Positions 17,368-25,609 of a stretch of DNA of 64,000 nucleotides are shown in pieces (the first letter of the stretch is position 1; every line of letters begins with the position of its first letter). The notes beneath the pieces were generated by a model. The model was given only the letters and a program-made list of their open reading frames with translations. It made no database searches and was not told the DNA's origin. The translations under genes and the position numbers were made by a program. This DNA is from Paenibacillus sp. YYML68 (lineage in GTDB: Bacteria; Bacillota; Bacilli; Paenibacillales; NBRC-103111): positions 2,644,501 through 2,708,500 of the forward strand of contig NZ_BQYI01000001.1 in NCBI RefSeq assembly GCF_027923405.1, read 5' to 3'.

Positions 17368-18333
17368 ATGAACGTATTACAGCTGTCGGATTTACGTATT
17401 GAAGCGAAGACGGATAGCGACAGACGCACGCTTGTTGAGCAGGTGTCGCTAGTGGTGCAGCGTGGAGAAATGGTGGCGCTCGTCGGTGAATCCGGCAGCG
17501 GTAAGAGCGTTACGGCCTCAGCTATATTGGGACTATTACCTCGTTCACTTCAGGCCGTACACGGTCGAATCGAGCTCGAGGGCGTCGACCTGCTCCAGCT
17601 GTCCGCATCTGATATGAGGAAAAGGAGAGGCGTCGAAATCGGATACATTTTCCAGGATTACAATGGAAGCTTCTCGCCCTTCCGTACGATCGGCAGTCAG
17701 ATGACCGAGACGCTGCGCGTTCATCGGCCGTGCTCGAAGGCGGAGGCGAAGCAGCATGTGCTTCGCTGGCTCGAGCGAGTACAGCTGCCCGCCGAACGCG
17801 TGTTCCGGAGCTATCCGTTCCAGCTCAGCGGCGGTCAGAAGCAGCGGGCCGCGCTCGCGGCTGCGCTGCAGCTGGAGCCGAAGCTGCTGATCGCCGACGA
17901 ACCGACGACTGCGCTCGACGTGTTGAACGGCGAGCTCGTAATGGAGCTCCTGCACGAGCTGCGGCGTGATACCGGCTGCGCCGTGCTGCTCATCTCGCAC
18001 GACCTGCGCCTCGTGCTGAAGCGGGCCGACCGTATCGCTGTCATGCGCGAGGGACGGCTGCTGGAGCAAGGCAGCGCCGCGGACATTCGCGAGCGTGCGG
18101 CACATCCGTACACGCAGCGGCTGCTGATGGCGAGGCCGCTGCTGCCAAGACCTGCAGCTGTGCGAGAGGAGGCTGGCGCTGCCGGCCACATGACCTTAGC
18201 TGCTGTCGAGCCTTCTGTGGCAGAGCTCACCGGAGCAGCTGGACAGCGTGCGGGAGCGGTCCCAAGCGACGAGAAGAAGCAAGGCTCCGAGGTCGCCGAT
18301 GAGAATGTTGAGCTGGAGGCGGTGGCCCGATGA
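17368..18333 (+). CDS. ABC transporter ATPase (NikD/DppD-like)
   Basis: A 321-residue ATPase with Walker A GESGSGKS, signature LSGGQKQR, Walker B LLIADEPTT and a switch His (LLISHDLR). The tail after the ATPase core is longer than needed and Ala/Glu-rich (about 60 residues), with no motif I recognise. The ATG at 17368 is preferred since AGGAGGGG lies seven bases before it; an ATG at 17338 overlapping the permease stop is in frame. Its stop overlaps the start of the second ATPase. Confidence 0.9.
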   Translation: MNVLQLSDLRIEAKTDSDRRTLVEQVSLVVQRGEMVALVGESGSGKSVTASAILGLLPRSLQAVHGRIELEGVDLLQLSASDMRKRRGVEIGYIFQDYNGSFSPFRTIGSQMTETLRVHRPCSKAEAKQHVLRWLERVQLPAERVFRSYPFQLSGGQKQRAALAAALQLEPKLLIADEPTTALDVLNGELVMELLHELRRDTGCAVLLISHDLRLVLKRADRIAVMREGRLLEQGSAADIRERAAHPYTQRLLMARPLLPRPAAVREEAGAAGHMTLAAVEPSVAELTGAAGQRAGAVPSDEKKQGSEVADENVELEAVAR

Positions 18334-19136
18334 ATACGATGTCGATGAACGATGATGCACGTGTGCTGCTGCGTGTTCAATGCTTATCCAAGAGCTATAG
18401 CAGCAAAGGGGAAGTGCTGCACGCGCTCCGGGACGTCAGCTTCGAGCTTCGTGAGGGCGAATGCCTCGGTGTCGTCGGCGAGAGCGGCAGCGGCAAGAGT
18501 ACGCTGACACGTCTGCTGCTCGCGCTGGAGCAGCCGGATCGCGGGGAGATCCAATTCAATGGAGCCTCGATGACGCAATTGCAATCTCGTGAGCTTCGTC
18601 AGCTGCGGCGAAGCATACAGGTCGTGTTCCAGGACCCGACAGCGGCGCTCAATCCGCGTATGCGCGTATGGCAGGCAGCCGTAGAGCCGCTTGATTACTT
18701 CCCAGACGTGAGTCCACCGTTCCTCAGCTTGGAGCCGCGCTCGCGTAAGGAGACGGCGGCGGCGCTCTTCGAGCGGGTCGGTCTGGAGTCTCGCTTGCTC
18801 GAATGCTACCCGCACGAGCTGAGCGGCGGCCAGCGGCAGCGGGTCGCGATTGCTCGCGGCATCGCGCTCGGGCCGAAGCTGCTCATCTGCGATGAACCGA
18901 CGTCCAGCCTGGACGTCTCCGTGCAAGCGCACGTGCTGGAGCTGCTGCTGGAGTTGAAGCGGACGCTCGGCATGTCGTATTTGTTCATATCCCATGATAT
19001 AGCAGCTGTGCATCAGATGAGCGATCGGATACTCGTGCTGCAGCGTGGGGAGGTCGTCGACAGCTTCGAGACAGGGCAGCTTATGGAACCAGAGCGGCAT
19101 CCGTATACGCGTACACTTGTCGAGGCGGTTAGCTAG
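18330..19136 (+). CDS. ABC transporter ATPase (NikE/DppF-like)
   Basis: A 268-residue ATPase: Walker A GESGSGKS, signature LSGGQRQR, Walker B LLICDEPTSSLD and switch region YLFISHDIA. It is the last gene of the importer operon; the stop is followed by about 45 bases before the promoter of the TPP riboswitch. No strong terminator is seen, only a CTTGTCGACAAG palindrome. As in other Dpp/Nik systems, a heterodimer with the preceding ATPase would power uptake. Confidence 0.9.
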   Translation: MNTMSMNDDARVLLRVQCLSKSYSSKGEVLHALRDVSFELREGECLGVVGESGSGKSTLTRLLLALEQPDRGEIQFNGASMTQLQSRELRQLRRSIQVVFQDPTAALNPRMRVWQAAVEPLDYFPDVSPPFLSLEPRSRKETAAALFERVGLESRLLECYPHELSGGQRQRVAIARGIALGPKLLICDEPTSSLDVSVQAHVLELLLELKRTLGMSYLFISHDIAAVHQMSDRILVLQRGEVVDSFETGQLMEPERHPYTRTLVEAVS

Positions 19137-19180
19137 CCGGGTCGGCTTGTAGGTGTTATGACTTATCTTGTCGACAAGAG

Positions 19181-19209
19181 TTGACCCGTTTCGATGTGTC
19201 GGTTATGAT
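19181..19209 (+). promoter_or_regulatory. Sigma-A promoter of the riboswitch operon
   Basis: TTGACC at 19181-19186 and TATGAT at 19204-19209 with exactly 17 bases between. The TPP riboswitch begins about 23 bases after the -10. Confidence 0.75.
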
Positions 19210-19231
19210 AGGAAACGAATCCATATTGACA

Positions 19232-19323
19232 TGGGAGTCTGATGAATCAGGCTGAGAGTTCGGCTGTGACGGCCGTTGACCATTAGAACCTGTTGGGTCA
19301 TGCCAGCGTAGGGAGAAGTGAGC
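19232..19323 (+). ncRNA. TPP riboswitch (thi box)
   Basis: The conserved thi-box blocks are present in order: GGAGTCTGATGAATCAGG leading into GGCTGAGA (pyrimidine-sensing arm), a variable GGCTGT/ACGGCC helix, then AGAACCTGTTGGGTCATGCCAGCGTAGGGA (cut here: AACCTG, then GGGTCATGCCAGCGTAGG). It follows a strong promoter and is followed by an intrinsic terminator 10 bases later, so it should shut off transcription when thiamin pyrophosphate is plentiful. It controls the importer genes beginning at 19396, and possibly the genes beyond. Confidence 0.92.
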
Positions 19324-19333
19324 GGAATTTGAC

Positions 19334-19368
19334 ACACTTTGCTATGTGCGATGGCAAGGTGTTTTTTT
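19334..19368 (+). terminator. Riboswitch expression-platform terminator
   Basis: ACACTTTGC at 19334-19342 pairs with GCAAGGTGT at 19354-19362 (one G-U pair), followed by seven T. It sits directly between the TPP aptamer and the first gene, the classic arrangement of transcription-terminating thi-box riboswitches in Bacillota. Confidence 0.85.
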
Positions 19369-19395
19369 GTATGCTCGCACAAACGGGGGAATTCG

Positions 19396-20160
19396 ATGTC
19401 GGAGCTGCAATTTGATCATATACGTCTTACGTATGGGCGCGACCGGACGGTAATCGACGATGTGAGCCTGCGTGTTGCGGAGGGAGAGTTCGTCGCGCTC
19501 GTCGGGCGAAGCGGCTGCGGCAAGACGACGCTGCTGAAGCTGGCCGCTGGGCTGCTACAGCCCGACAGCGGTCGTGTGCTGCTCGCAGGACAGCAGGTGC
19601 ACAAGCCGCAGGGCGACGTCGGGATTGTCTTCCAGTCGCCGACGCTGCTCGAGTGGCTGACGGTCGAGGACAACGTGCTGCTGCCGCTGTCGCTGGGCGG
19701 CAAGGTGACGAAGGCCGACCGACAGCTGGCGCGGGATTACCTCTCGCGTATGGGACTGGCCGATTACGCGCAGTCGTATCCGCGACAGCTGTCCGGCGGA
19801 CAGCAGAGCCGGGTCGCGATCGCAAGAGCGCTCATACGCGAGCCGTCCTTGCTGCTGATGGACGAGCCATTCGCCGCGCTCGATGCGCTGACGCGGGAGT
19901 CGTTGCAGGCAGATCTGCTGAAGCTGTGTGCCTCCCGCAGGATGACAGTGGTGTTCATCACACACGACATCCAGGAAGCCGTCTTCCTGTCCAATCGTGT
20001 CGTGCTGCTACAGGCAGGTGTCATCGAACGGGAGTTCGCAGTGACGCTGCCTTCGCTTGACAGGCGGGATGTCCAGCTGCGCTACGCGCCGCAATTCAAC
20101 CAGCTGTGCCTCGCGATTCGGCAGGCGATGGAAGGGGGCGGAGTTCTTGAGACGACTTAA
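19396..20160 (+). CDS. thiZ: ABC transporter ATPase for a thiamin pyrimidine precursor (ThiZ-like)
   Basis: A 254-residue ATPase of the taurine/nitrate/ThiXYZ family: Walker A GRSGCGKTT, Q-loop FQSPTLLEWLTVEDNV, signature LSGGQQSR, Walker B LLLMDEPFAALD. It is the first gene after the TPP riboswitch, which together with an NMT1/THI5-type binding protein two genes down points to import of hydroxymethylpyrimidine (HMP) or a formylaminopyrimidine. GGGGGA lies seven bases before the ATG at 19396; an upstream in-frame ATG falls inside the terminator stem. The permease gene overlaps its end by 14 bases. Confidence 0.85.
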   Translation: MSELQFDHIRLTYGRDRTVIDDVSLRVAEGEFVALVGRSGCGKTTLLKLAAGLLQPDSGRVLLAGQQVHKPQGDVGIVFQSPTLLEWLTVEDNVLLPLSLGGKVTKADRQLARDYLSRMGLADYAQSYPRQLSGGQQSRVAIARALIREPSLLLMDEPFAALDALTRESLQADLLKLCASRRMTVVFITHDIQEAVFLSNRVVLLQAGVIEREFAVTLPSLDRRDVQLRYAPQFNQLCLAIRQAMEGGGVLETT

Positions 20161-20923
20161 CTCGTTCCCGTGGCTGTCGATTGGCTTCATCGCGCTGCTG
20201 TTAGTCCTGTGGGAGATGTATGTCGCGATCAGCGGCATCTCGAAGCTCGTGCTGCCTGCGCCGAGCGTAATTGCTGCAACGCTGTGGGATGGCTTAGCCT
20301 CGGGCTTCTTCACGAAGCATATCATACAGACGCTCGTTGAGATTGTCGCTGGTCTTGCGCTCGGCGGTCTGCTAGGTGTTGCACTCGGCGTTCTGATGGG
20401 CGAATGGGAGCCGCTGCGCAGGCTGCTGTATCCGCTTGTCGTCGCTAGCCAAGCGGTGCCGAAGCTCGCGCTCGCGCCGCTGTTCATGCTATGGTTCGGC
20501 TTCGATACGACACCGAAGATCGTCATTACGGCGCTGATCACGTTCTTCCCGCTGCTCGAGAGCACGGTGGCAGCGATACAGTATGTCGATCCGCTCAAGC
20601 TGGAGCTGTTCCGCTCGCTGGGAGCGACGCGGCTGCAGACGCTGCTGCGGCTGAAGCTGCCTGCGGGGCTGCCTGGCCTATTGGCCGGGCTGCGGGTCGC
20701 CGTCGTGCTCGCCGTCGTCGGTGCGGTCGTCGGCGAATTCATCGGGGCGAGCGTTGGACTCGGGGCGCTGATCGTCGCCTCGCAAGGAATGATGGATACG
20801 CCGCTGATGTTCGCGGTGATGGTGCTTTTGACCCTTATGGGTATGACGCTGTATCAGGCAGTGCTGCTGCTTGAACGGCTGTTCGTATATCGATATGATA
20901 CAGAGAAGAAGGGGAATGAATGA
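20147..20923 (+). CDS. thiX: ABC transporter permease for a thiamin pyrimidine precursor (ThiX-like)
   Basis: A 258-residue permease with six helices and the BPD-type EAA loop (ELFRSLGATRLQTLLRLKLPAGLPG). The region NLPA-like block KLVLPAPSVIAATLWDG is typical of SsuC/ThiX permeases. A TTG at 20147, in frame and preceded by GGGGG, is proposed as start, overlapping the ATPase gene by 14 bases; more distant in-frame ATGs would give a hydrophilic N-terminus with no family resemblance. Its stop overlaps the binding-protein start. Confidence 0.8.
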   Translation: MRRLNSFPWLSIGFIALLLVLWEMYVAISGISKLVLPAPSVIAATLWDGLASGFFTKHIIQTLVEIVAGLALGGLLGVALGVLMGEWEPLRRLLYPLVVASQAVPKLALAPLFMLWFGFDTTPKIVITALITFFPLLESTVAAIQYVDPLKLELFRSLGATRLQTLLRLKLPAGLPGLLAGLRVAVVLAVVGAVVGEFIGASVGLGALIVASQGMMDTPLMFAVMVLLTLMGMTLYQAVLLLERLFVYRYDTEKKGNE

Positions 20924-21975
20924 TGAAGAAACGTGCAATGACATCCTTACTATTGGCTGGAGCGCTGCTGCTCATGAGTGCATGCGGCGCGAAGACGCCG
21001 GAAGCGCCCCAAGGCGGACAAGGTCAGGCGCATCCGGATGGACAAGCGGCGAAGGCGCCCGCTGCGCTGGAGACGGTGACGATGGCAAGCTGGAGCAAGC
21101 CGATCACAGAGCAGACACATCTGCTCGTAGCTGAGGATAAGGGCTGGTTCAAGGAGAAGGGGATCGAGTTCAAGTTCGTGCCTGGCGCGGGCGGCGGCGA
21201 TGCGATCAAGAACATTCTGACAAAGCAGGCTGACATTGCCTTCACTGATCCGGGCTCGCTGTACTTCGCACTGGACAAGGGCGAGAAGCTGCGCGTCATC
21301 TACAACATCTACCCGCAGAACGTGTTCAACGTCGTATCGCTGAAGAGCGCGAACATTAAGGAGCCGAAGGACCTGAAGGGCAAGAAGATCGGAGTATATA
21401 GCCTCGCCAGCGGCACCCGTCACAACCTGCTCGTCCTGTTAAGTCAGGCGGGCTTGACGGAGAAGGATGTTACGATCGTGGAGACTGGGGTATCGAACTT
21501 CGCGCCGCTCATGCAGGGGCAGGTCGATGCAACAGCTGCTACGGATACAGGACTGTTCGATGCGAAGCTGAAGGGGCTTGGCGATGTGGACGTGCTGGAG
21601 GTGAAGCAATCGCTGAACGTGCCAAGTGACGTGTTCGTCGTGACGGAGGAGACGTTCCAGCAGAAGAAGGAGCTGCTGAAGCGGTTCCTCGAGGCTTACC
21701 GTCAGAGCGCGGATTGGATGCTGAAGAACCCTGCCGAAGCGGCAGAAGCTGCTGTGACAAAGGCGATTGACGGTAAGGATAAGGCGCGCAACGAAGGGAT
21801 CATCAAGCTGCGCAACGATTCGACTGTATCGCCGGAGACAGATAAGAACGGCCTCGGCTGGCTTGATGCGGCGGTGCTGCAGAACGGCGCTGACCTGTAC
21901 AAGAAGCTTGGATTGATTCAGAACGACCTGAAGGTGAGCGAGCTCGTGACGAACGAGCTTGTACCGAAGAAGTAA
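20920..21975 (+). CDS. thiY: NMT1/THI5-like ABC transporter binding lipoprotein (ThiY-like)
   Basis: A 351-residue lipoprotein: signal peptide with lipobox LMSAC at about residue 22, an Ala/Gly/Pro-rich spacer, then an NMT1/THI5-like periplasmic fold (WSKPITEQTHLLVAEDKGWF, GGGDAIKNILTKQADIAFTD, VYSLASGTRHNL). ThiY proteins of this fold bind N-formyl-aminopyrimidine or HMP for thiamin salvage. Related folds bind taurine or nitrate, but the TPP riboswitch at the head of the operon favours a thiamin precursor. It overlaps the permease stop by four bases. After it lie 149 bases with a weak hairpin and no U tract before the LuxE-like gene. Confidence 0.85.
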   Translation: MMKKRAMTSLLLAGALLLMSACGAKTPEAPQGGQGQAHPDGQAAKAPAALETVTMASWSKPITEQTHLLVAEDKGWFKEKGIEFKFVPGAGGGDAIKNILTKQADIAFTDPGSLYFALDKGEKLRVIYNIYPQNVFNVVSLKSANIKEPKDLKGKKIGVYSLASGTRHNLLVLLSQAGLTEKDVTIVETGVSNFAPLMQGQVDATAATDTGLFDAKLKGLGDVDVLEVKQSLNVPSDVFVVTEETFQQKKELLKRFLEAYRQSADWMLKNPAEAAEAAVTKAIDGKDKARNEGIIKLRNDSTVSPETDKNGLGWLDAAVLQNGADLYKKLGLIQNDLKVSELVTNELVPKK

Positions 21976-22124
21976 CCATAATATAGACTTGATGTGTGAA
22001 TGAAGAGTATGAGCCGGCGATGGGAGATCCGCTGGCTTATCTCGTTTCAGTGGAGTGGCTGGAGTAATCTGGAATCGAAGGGCATCTGGACGTGGAACGA
22101 TTCGAGCGAGGGAGCTGGACAGCA

Positions 22125-23306
22125 ATGAAGGAAGCTACATTACAATTGGTGGATCGCATACTGAGCTATATCGACCGTTATCCGCCCGGCGAGGCATCCG
22201 CTGACATGACGGAGGAGGCGTTCGGCGAGCTGGCGCTACAGCTGTTCGAGCATCAGTTCCGCAGCAATCCCGCGGTCAAAAAGTACGCGCAAGCACGCCG
22301 CCGTACGCCGCTGACGATCCGCACTTGGCGCGACATCCCGCCGATGCCGATTCAGGCGTTCAAGGAGCTGACGCTCTCGTGCGAGCCGATCGAGGAGGCG
22401 GAGGCTGTCTTCATGACGAGCGGTACGACGAATGCGGACAAGCGCGGGCGTCATTACCACCCAACGCTGCGCGTATGGGATGCGTCGATGGCTTCGCCGT
22501 TCAAGCGGTTCGTGCTGCCGGATACGGACCGAATGCGGATGCTCGTCTTATCGCCGGGGGCAGAGCTTAATGCCCATTCGTCGCTGTCACGCTACTTGAC
22601 GCGTGCGGTCGAGCTGTATGGGGCGGCGGGGAGCCGTAACTATTTCAGAGCGGATAACGGCCTCGAGATGAGCGCAGTGCTGTCGGATCTCCGCGCGGTT
22701 GCTGAGAGTGGTGAGCCGGTGCTGCTGCTCGGGGCGACGTTCGCCTACGTGCATCTGCTAGACTTCGCTGCCGAGCAAGGATTTACCGTGAAGCTACCCG
22801 CTGGCAGCCGTATTCTCGATACGGGCGGCCTGAAGGGGCAGGCGCGGGAGATTAGCGCGGAGGAGCTGTACAGTCAGTTCCATGCAGTGTTCGGTGTAGA
22901 GCGTAGCGCTTGCGTCAACATGTATGGCATGACGGAGCTGAGCTCGCAGCTGTATGATCAGTCGATTGGACATTCAGCCGTTAGCTTCATGGACAACGCA
23001 GCTGACAACTCAATCGACAACGCAGCCAACAGCTCTGCTGCTGCGCTGCAGGCGAAGGTCAGCCCGCCATGGCTGCGGACGCTCGTGCTGCACCCCGACA
23101 CGCTCGAGCCTGTCGCCGATGGTCAGACGGGCGTTCTTGCCCACTATGATCTGTGCAGCTTCAACTCAGCTGTCGCGATCTTGACCGAAGACATCGGCTA
23201 CAAGTCGGACAGCGGTCTTGTGCTGCTCGGCAGACTCAAGGGGTCGGAGGCACGGGGCTGCTCGATCGCACTCGATCAGCTCCTCCGTGCAGCACGTAAC
23301 GGATGA
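22125..23306 (+). CDS. LuxE-like acyl-protein synthetase (adenylate-forming)
   Basis: A 393-residue member of the LuxE/PaaK adenylating family. The phosphate-binding TSGTT loop is at residues 98-102 (FMTSGTTN), followed by a YGMTE-type motif (NMYGMTELSSQ). The C-terminus ends GSEARGCSIALDQLL; a cysteine close to the C-terminus is the acyl-carrying residue in LuxE. In luminous bacteria LuxE activates a fatty acid as acyl-AMP and passes it as a thioester to LuxC. No luxA, luxB or luxD is present here. The LuxC-like gene starts 27 bases downstream. Either ATG 22125 (GAGGGAG upstream) or GTG 22092 may be the start. The acid used is unknown; it need not be a fatty acid. Confidence 0.85.
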   Translation: MKEATLQLVDRILSYIDRYPPGEASADMTEEAFGELALQLFEHQFRSNPAVKKYAQARRRTPLTIRTWRDIPPMPIQAFKELTLSCEPIEEAEAVFMTSGTTNADKRGRHYHPTLRVWDASMASPFKRFVLPDTDRMRMLVLSPGAELNAHSSLSRYLTRAVELYGAAGSRNYFRADNGLEMSAVLSDLRAVAESGEPVLLLGATFAYVHLLDFAAEQGFTVKLPAGSRILDTGGLKGQAREISAEELYSQFHAVFGVERSACVNMYGMTELSSQLYDQSIGHSAVSFMDNAADNSIDNAANSSAAALQAKVSPPWLRTLVLHPDTLEPVADGQTGVLAHYDLCSFNSAVAILTEDIGYKSDSGLVLLGRLKGSEARGCSIALDQLLRAARNG

Positions 23307-23333
23307 TCTCAGCATAGAAGGGGGCTGGAGCCG

Positions 23334-24797
23334 ATGGCGGACTCCGTCATTAGACCCGCATATTATGTCCCACGAGGGATTAAGCTTGAAGCAACGATAG
23401 AGAAGCATGTGGAGGGGCCGCGAGGCTCCTCTCTTGTGCTCCAATACCCTGTGTTATCTCCGGCAAGTATGCGAGAGCTGATCGCGGAAGTGACCGAGCG
23501 CAGGCGAGCCTGCCTTGATTCGCTGCGCACCGAACGCATCGTTGCCTCGATTGATGCCGCAGTTCAGCGGTGGCTCGATCCGACGTACGAGCGCAGACAG
23601 CTGGCGGAGATGTGGCTGCCGATACTGACTGGCTACGACGCGGAGACGGTGCGGCTGGAGCTGAAGCGGTTCATGCGCTTGTTCCGTCGCAAGGAGCTGC
23701 TGCGCTTTCTCGATGAGGAGCTGGATGCGGCTTCCATGCTCGACGAGTTTCGTCCGCGCAAGAGCGGCGGCTTCAGCCGAGCATACGGGCCTGAGCTTAT
23801 TTTCCACGTATTCTCGGGTAATGTTCCTGCGCTGCCGATCTGGAGTCTGGTCATGGGGCTGCTGCTGAAGTCAGCGGGCTTCGGCAAGACGTCGTCCAGC
23901 GAGCCGCTGATGGCGGTGCTGTTCGTCGAGACGCTGTCCGAGGTCGACCCCGAGCTCGCTGATTGCCTCGTCATCCTGCCTTGGAAGGGTGGAGACGAGG
24001 AGCTGGAGCAGCCGCTACTTGAGGCGGCAGAGGCCGTCATCGTGTACGGCTCGATGAACACGGTGGAGCAGGTGCGCAGACGCACCCCAGTCACGAAGCG
24101 ATTCCTTAGCTACGGGCACAAGATCAGCTTCGCGATGATGGGTCAGGAATCGCTGACGCCTGATCGGTTCCGGGCGACGCTGCGACGTGCGGCTGAGGAC
24201 GCGGCGGTGTACGATCAACAGGGCTGTCTGTCGCCGCATACGCTATTCGTGGAGGAGGGCGGTGCGGTCAGTCCGCAGCAATGCGCACAGCTGCTCGCCG
24301 CCGAGCTGGCGCGATACGAGCGGAAGCGTCCGCGCGCGGCGCTAACGGACGAGGAGTCGATGGCGATTCATACGGTGAGGCGCACGTATGAGCTGCGGAG
24401 TCTGCAGCAGGAGCCTGTCGAGGTGTATGCGAGTCCGGGCGGTACGGAGTGGACGGTCATCTACCATGGTCAACCGGGCTTCGAGCCGTCTCCGCTTAAT
24501 CGGACGATTCATGTCGTTGCAAGCGCATCCTTGGAGGCTGCAGTTGAATATATATATGCGTATAGACCGTACCTGCAATCGGTTGGGCTTGCCGTCGCAC
24601 CTGGCAGGCTGGAGCCGATGGCGAGTCTGCTCGGACGAGCGGGCGTTACCCGTATCTGCGCGATCGGTCAGATGGCGCATACGACAGCAGGCTGGCACCA
24701 CGACGGTCGCATGAACCTCGTGGAGCTCATCCGCTGGGTCGATCTGGAGCGAAGCGTGGAGCTGGATGCCGAGCAGTACGATGCGGATGTGGAGTGA
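23334..24797 (+). CDS. LuxC-like acyl-CoA/acyl-protein reductase
   Basis: A 487-residue protein of the LuxC family (aldehyde-dehydrogenase fold). The nucleotide-binding half contains ELIFHVFSGNVPALPIWSL and GLLLKSAGFGKTSSSEPL, both typical of LuxC. The catalytic cysteine is C298 in YDQQGCLSPHT, equivalent to the acylated Cys of Vibrio LuxC. It takes an acyl group onto that cysteine and reduces it with NADPH to an aldehyde. It follows the LuxE-like gene by 27 bases and is followed at 12 bases by a short-chain dehydrogenase, forming a complete acid-to-aldehyde-to-alcohol set. The length matches the family. Confidence 0.88.
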   Translation: MADSVIRPAYYVPRGIKLEATIEKHVEGPRGSSLVLQYPVLSPASMRELIAEVTERRRACLDSLRTERIVASIDAAVQRWLDPTYERRQLAEMWLPILTGYDAETVRLELKRFMRLFRRKELLRFLDEELDAASMLDEFRPRKSGGFSRAYGPELIFHVFSGNVPALPIWSLVMGLLLKSAGFGKTSSSEPLMAVLFVETLSEVDPELADCLVILPWKGGDEELEQPLLEAAEAVIVYGSMNTVEQVRRRTPVTKRFLSYGHKISFAMMGQESLTPDRFRATLRRAAEDAAVYDQQGCLSPHTLFVEEGGAVSPQQCAQLLAAELARYERKRPRAALTDEESMAIHTVRRTYELRSLQQEPVEVYASPGGTEWTVIYHGQPGFEPSPLNRTIHVVASASLEAAVEYIYAYRPYLQSVGLAVAPGRLEPMASLLGRAGVTRICAIGQMAHTTAGWHHDGRMNLVELIRWVDLERSVELDAEQYDADVE

Positions 24798-24808
24798 GGA
24801 GGAGCGGT

Positions 24809-25576
24809 ATGCATTTTCGAGGAAAAACAGTGCTTATCACTGGAGGAAGCCGCGGCATCGGCGCCCGTATTGCGCAATCGTTCGGGGAGCTCGGGGCGAC
24901 GGTTATCGTGAACTACGTGCGTAACGCAGAGGCTGCTGCTGAGGTGGTCGCTCAGATCGAGCGCTCAGGCGGCGTCGCGGTCGCGCTGCAGGCCGATGTC
25001 ACCGACGCGGACAGTGTCGAGCGTATGGTAGGGACAGCTGCGGACGAATTCGGCACCATCGATGTGCTCGTCAACAACGCGCTGCGACCGTACAGCTTCG
25101 ATCCTAAGCAGCGGAAGACGGCGTGGGAGCTGGAGTGGAGCGATTACAGCAGCCAGCTGGAGGGCAGTCTCGGCGGTGCTTTCCTAACGTGCAAGGCGGT
25201 CGTGCCTCTGATGAAGCAGCACGGTGGCGGGCGAATCGTGAACATGGTGACGAATCTCATTGACTTCCCGGTCGTGCCGTATCATGATTATACGACAGCC
25301 AAGTCTGCGCTGCTCGGCTACAGCCGCAGCCTCGCGGCCGAGCTCGGCGCGTTCAACATTACTGTCAATTGCGTCGCCCCAGGTCTGACGTATCCGACCG
25401 ATTCGAGCCGGGATACGAAGGAGGACGTGCGCGAGGCGATTACGCGGCTGACGCCGTTAGGCAGACTGGCCACACCGGAGGACATTCCGGGCGCGGTGCT
25501 GTTCTTCGCCTCGGACTGGGCATCGTTCCTGACGGGTCAGTGCCTCTCGGTGGACGGCGGACTCGTAATGAGGTAG
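24809..25576 (+). CDS. Short-chain dehydrogenase/reductase (FabG-like)
   Basis: A 255-residue classical SDR: cofactor loop TGGSRGIG at residues 10-17, NNA at the fourth strand, and active-site YTTAK. The catalytic serine 13 residues before the tyrosine is replaced by threonine, a change seen in some active SDRs. The pattern RNAEAAAEVV after strand 2 lacks an acidic residue at its start, which favours NADPH. FabG enzymes reduce 3-oxoacyl-ACP, but the position right behind LuxE and LuxC suggests it may reduce the aldehyde they make, or act on a related carbonyl. AGGAGGAG precedes the ATG at 24809, just 12 bases after the LuxC stop. Confidence 0.85.
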   Translation: MHFRGKTVLITGGSRGIGARIAQSFGELGATVIVNYVRNAEAAAEVVAQIERSGGVAVALQADVTDADSVERMVGTAADEFGTIDVLVNNALRPYSFDPKQRKTAWELEWSDYSSQLEGSLGGAFLTCKAVVPLMKQHGGGRIVNMVTNLIDFPVVPYHDYTTAKSALLGYSRSLAAELGAFNITVNCVAPGLTYPTDSSRDTKEDVREAITRLTPLGRLATPEDIPGAVLFFASDWASFLTGQCLSVDGGLVMR

Positions 25577-25609
25577 AAGGGTCCTTGGAGCCTGTTAATT
25601 AATTAGGGA

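Noticed and set aside
19150..19185. Terminator after the NikE-like gene
   Set aside because: CTTGTCGACAAG is a palindrome with no U tract and overlaps the riboswitch promoter.
22014..22047. Terminator between thiY and luxE
   Set aside because: AGCCGGCG/CGCTGGCT forms an 8-bp stem, but it is followed by TATCTCGTTTC without a U tract, so it is unlikely to stop most transcription.
25577..25609. Cobalamin riboswitch before bluB
   Set aside because: Only 33 bases separate SDR and bluB, far too short for the aptamer.
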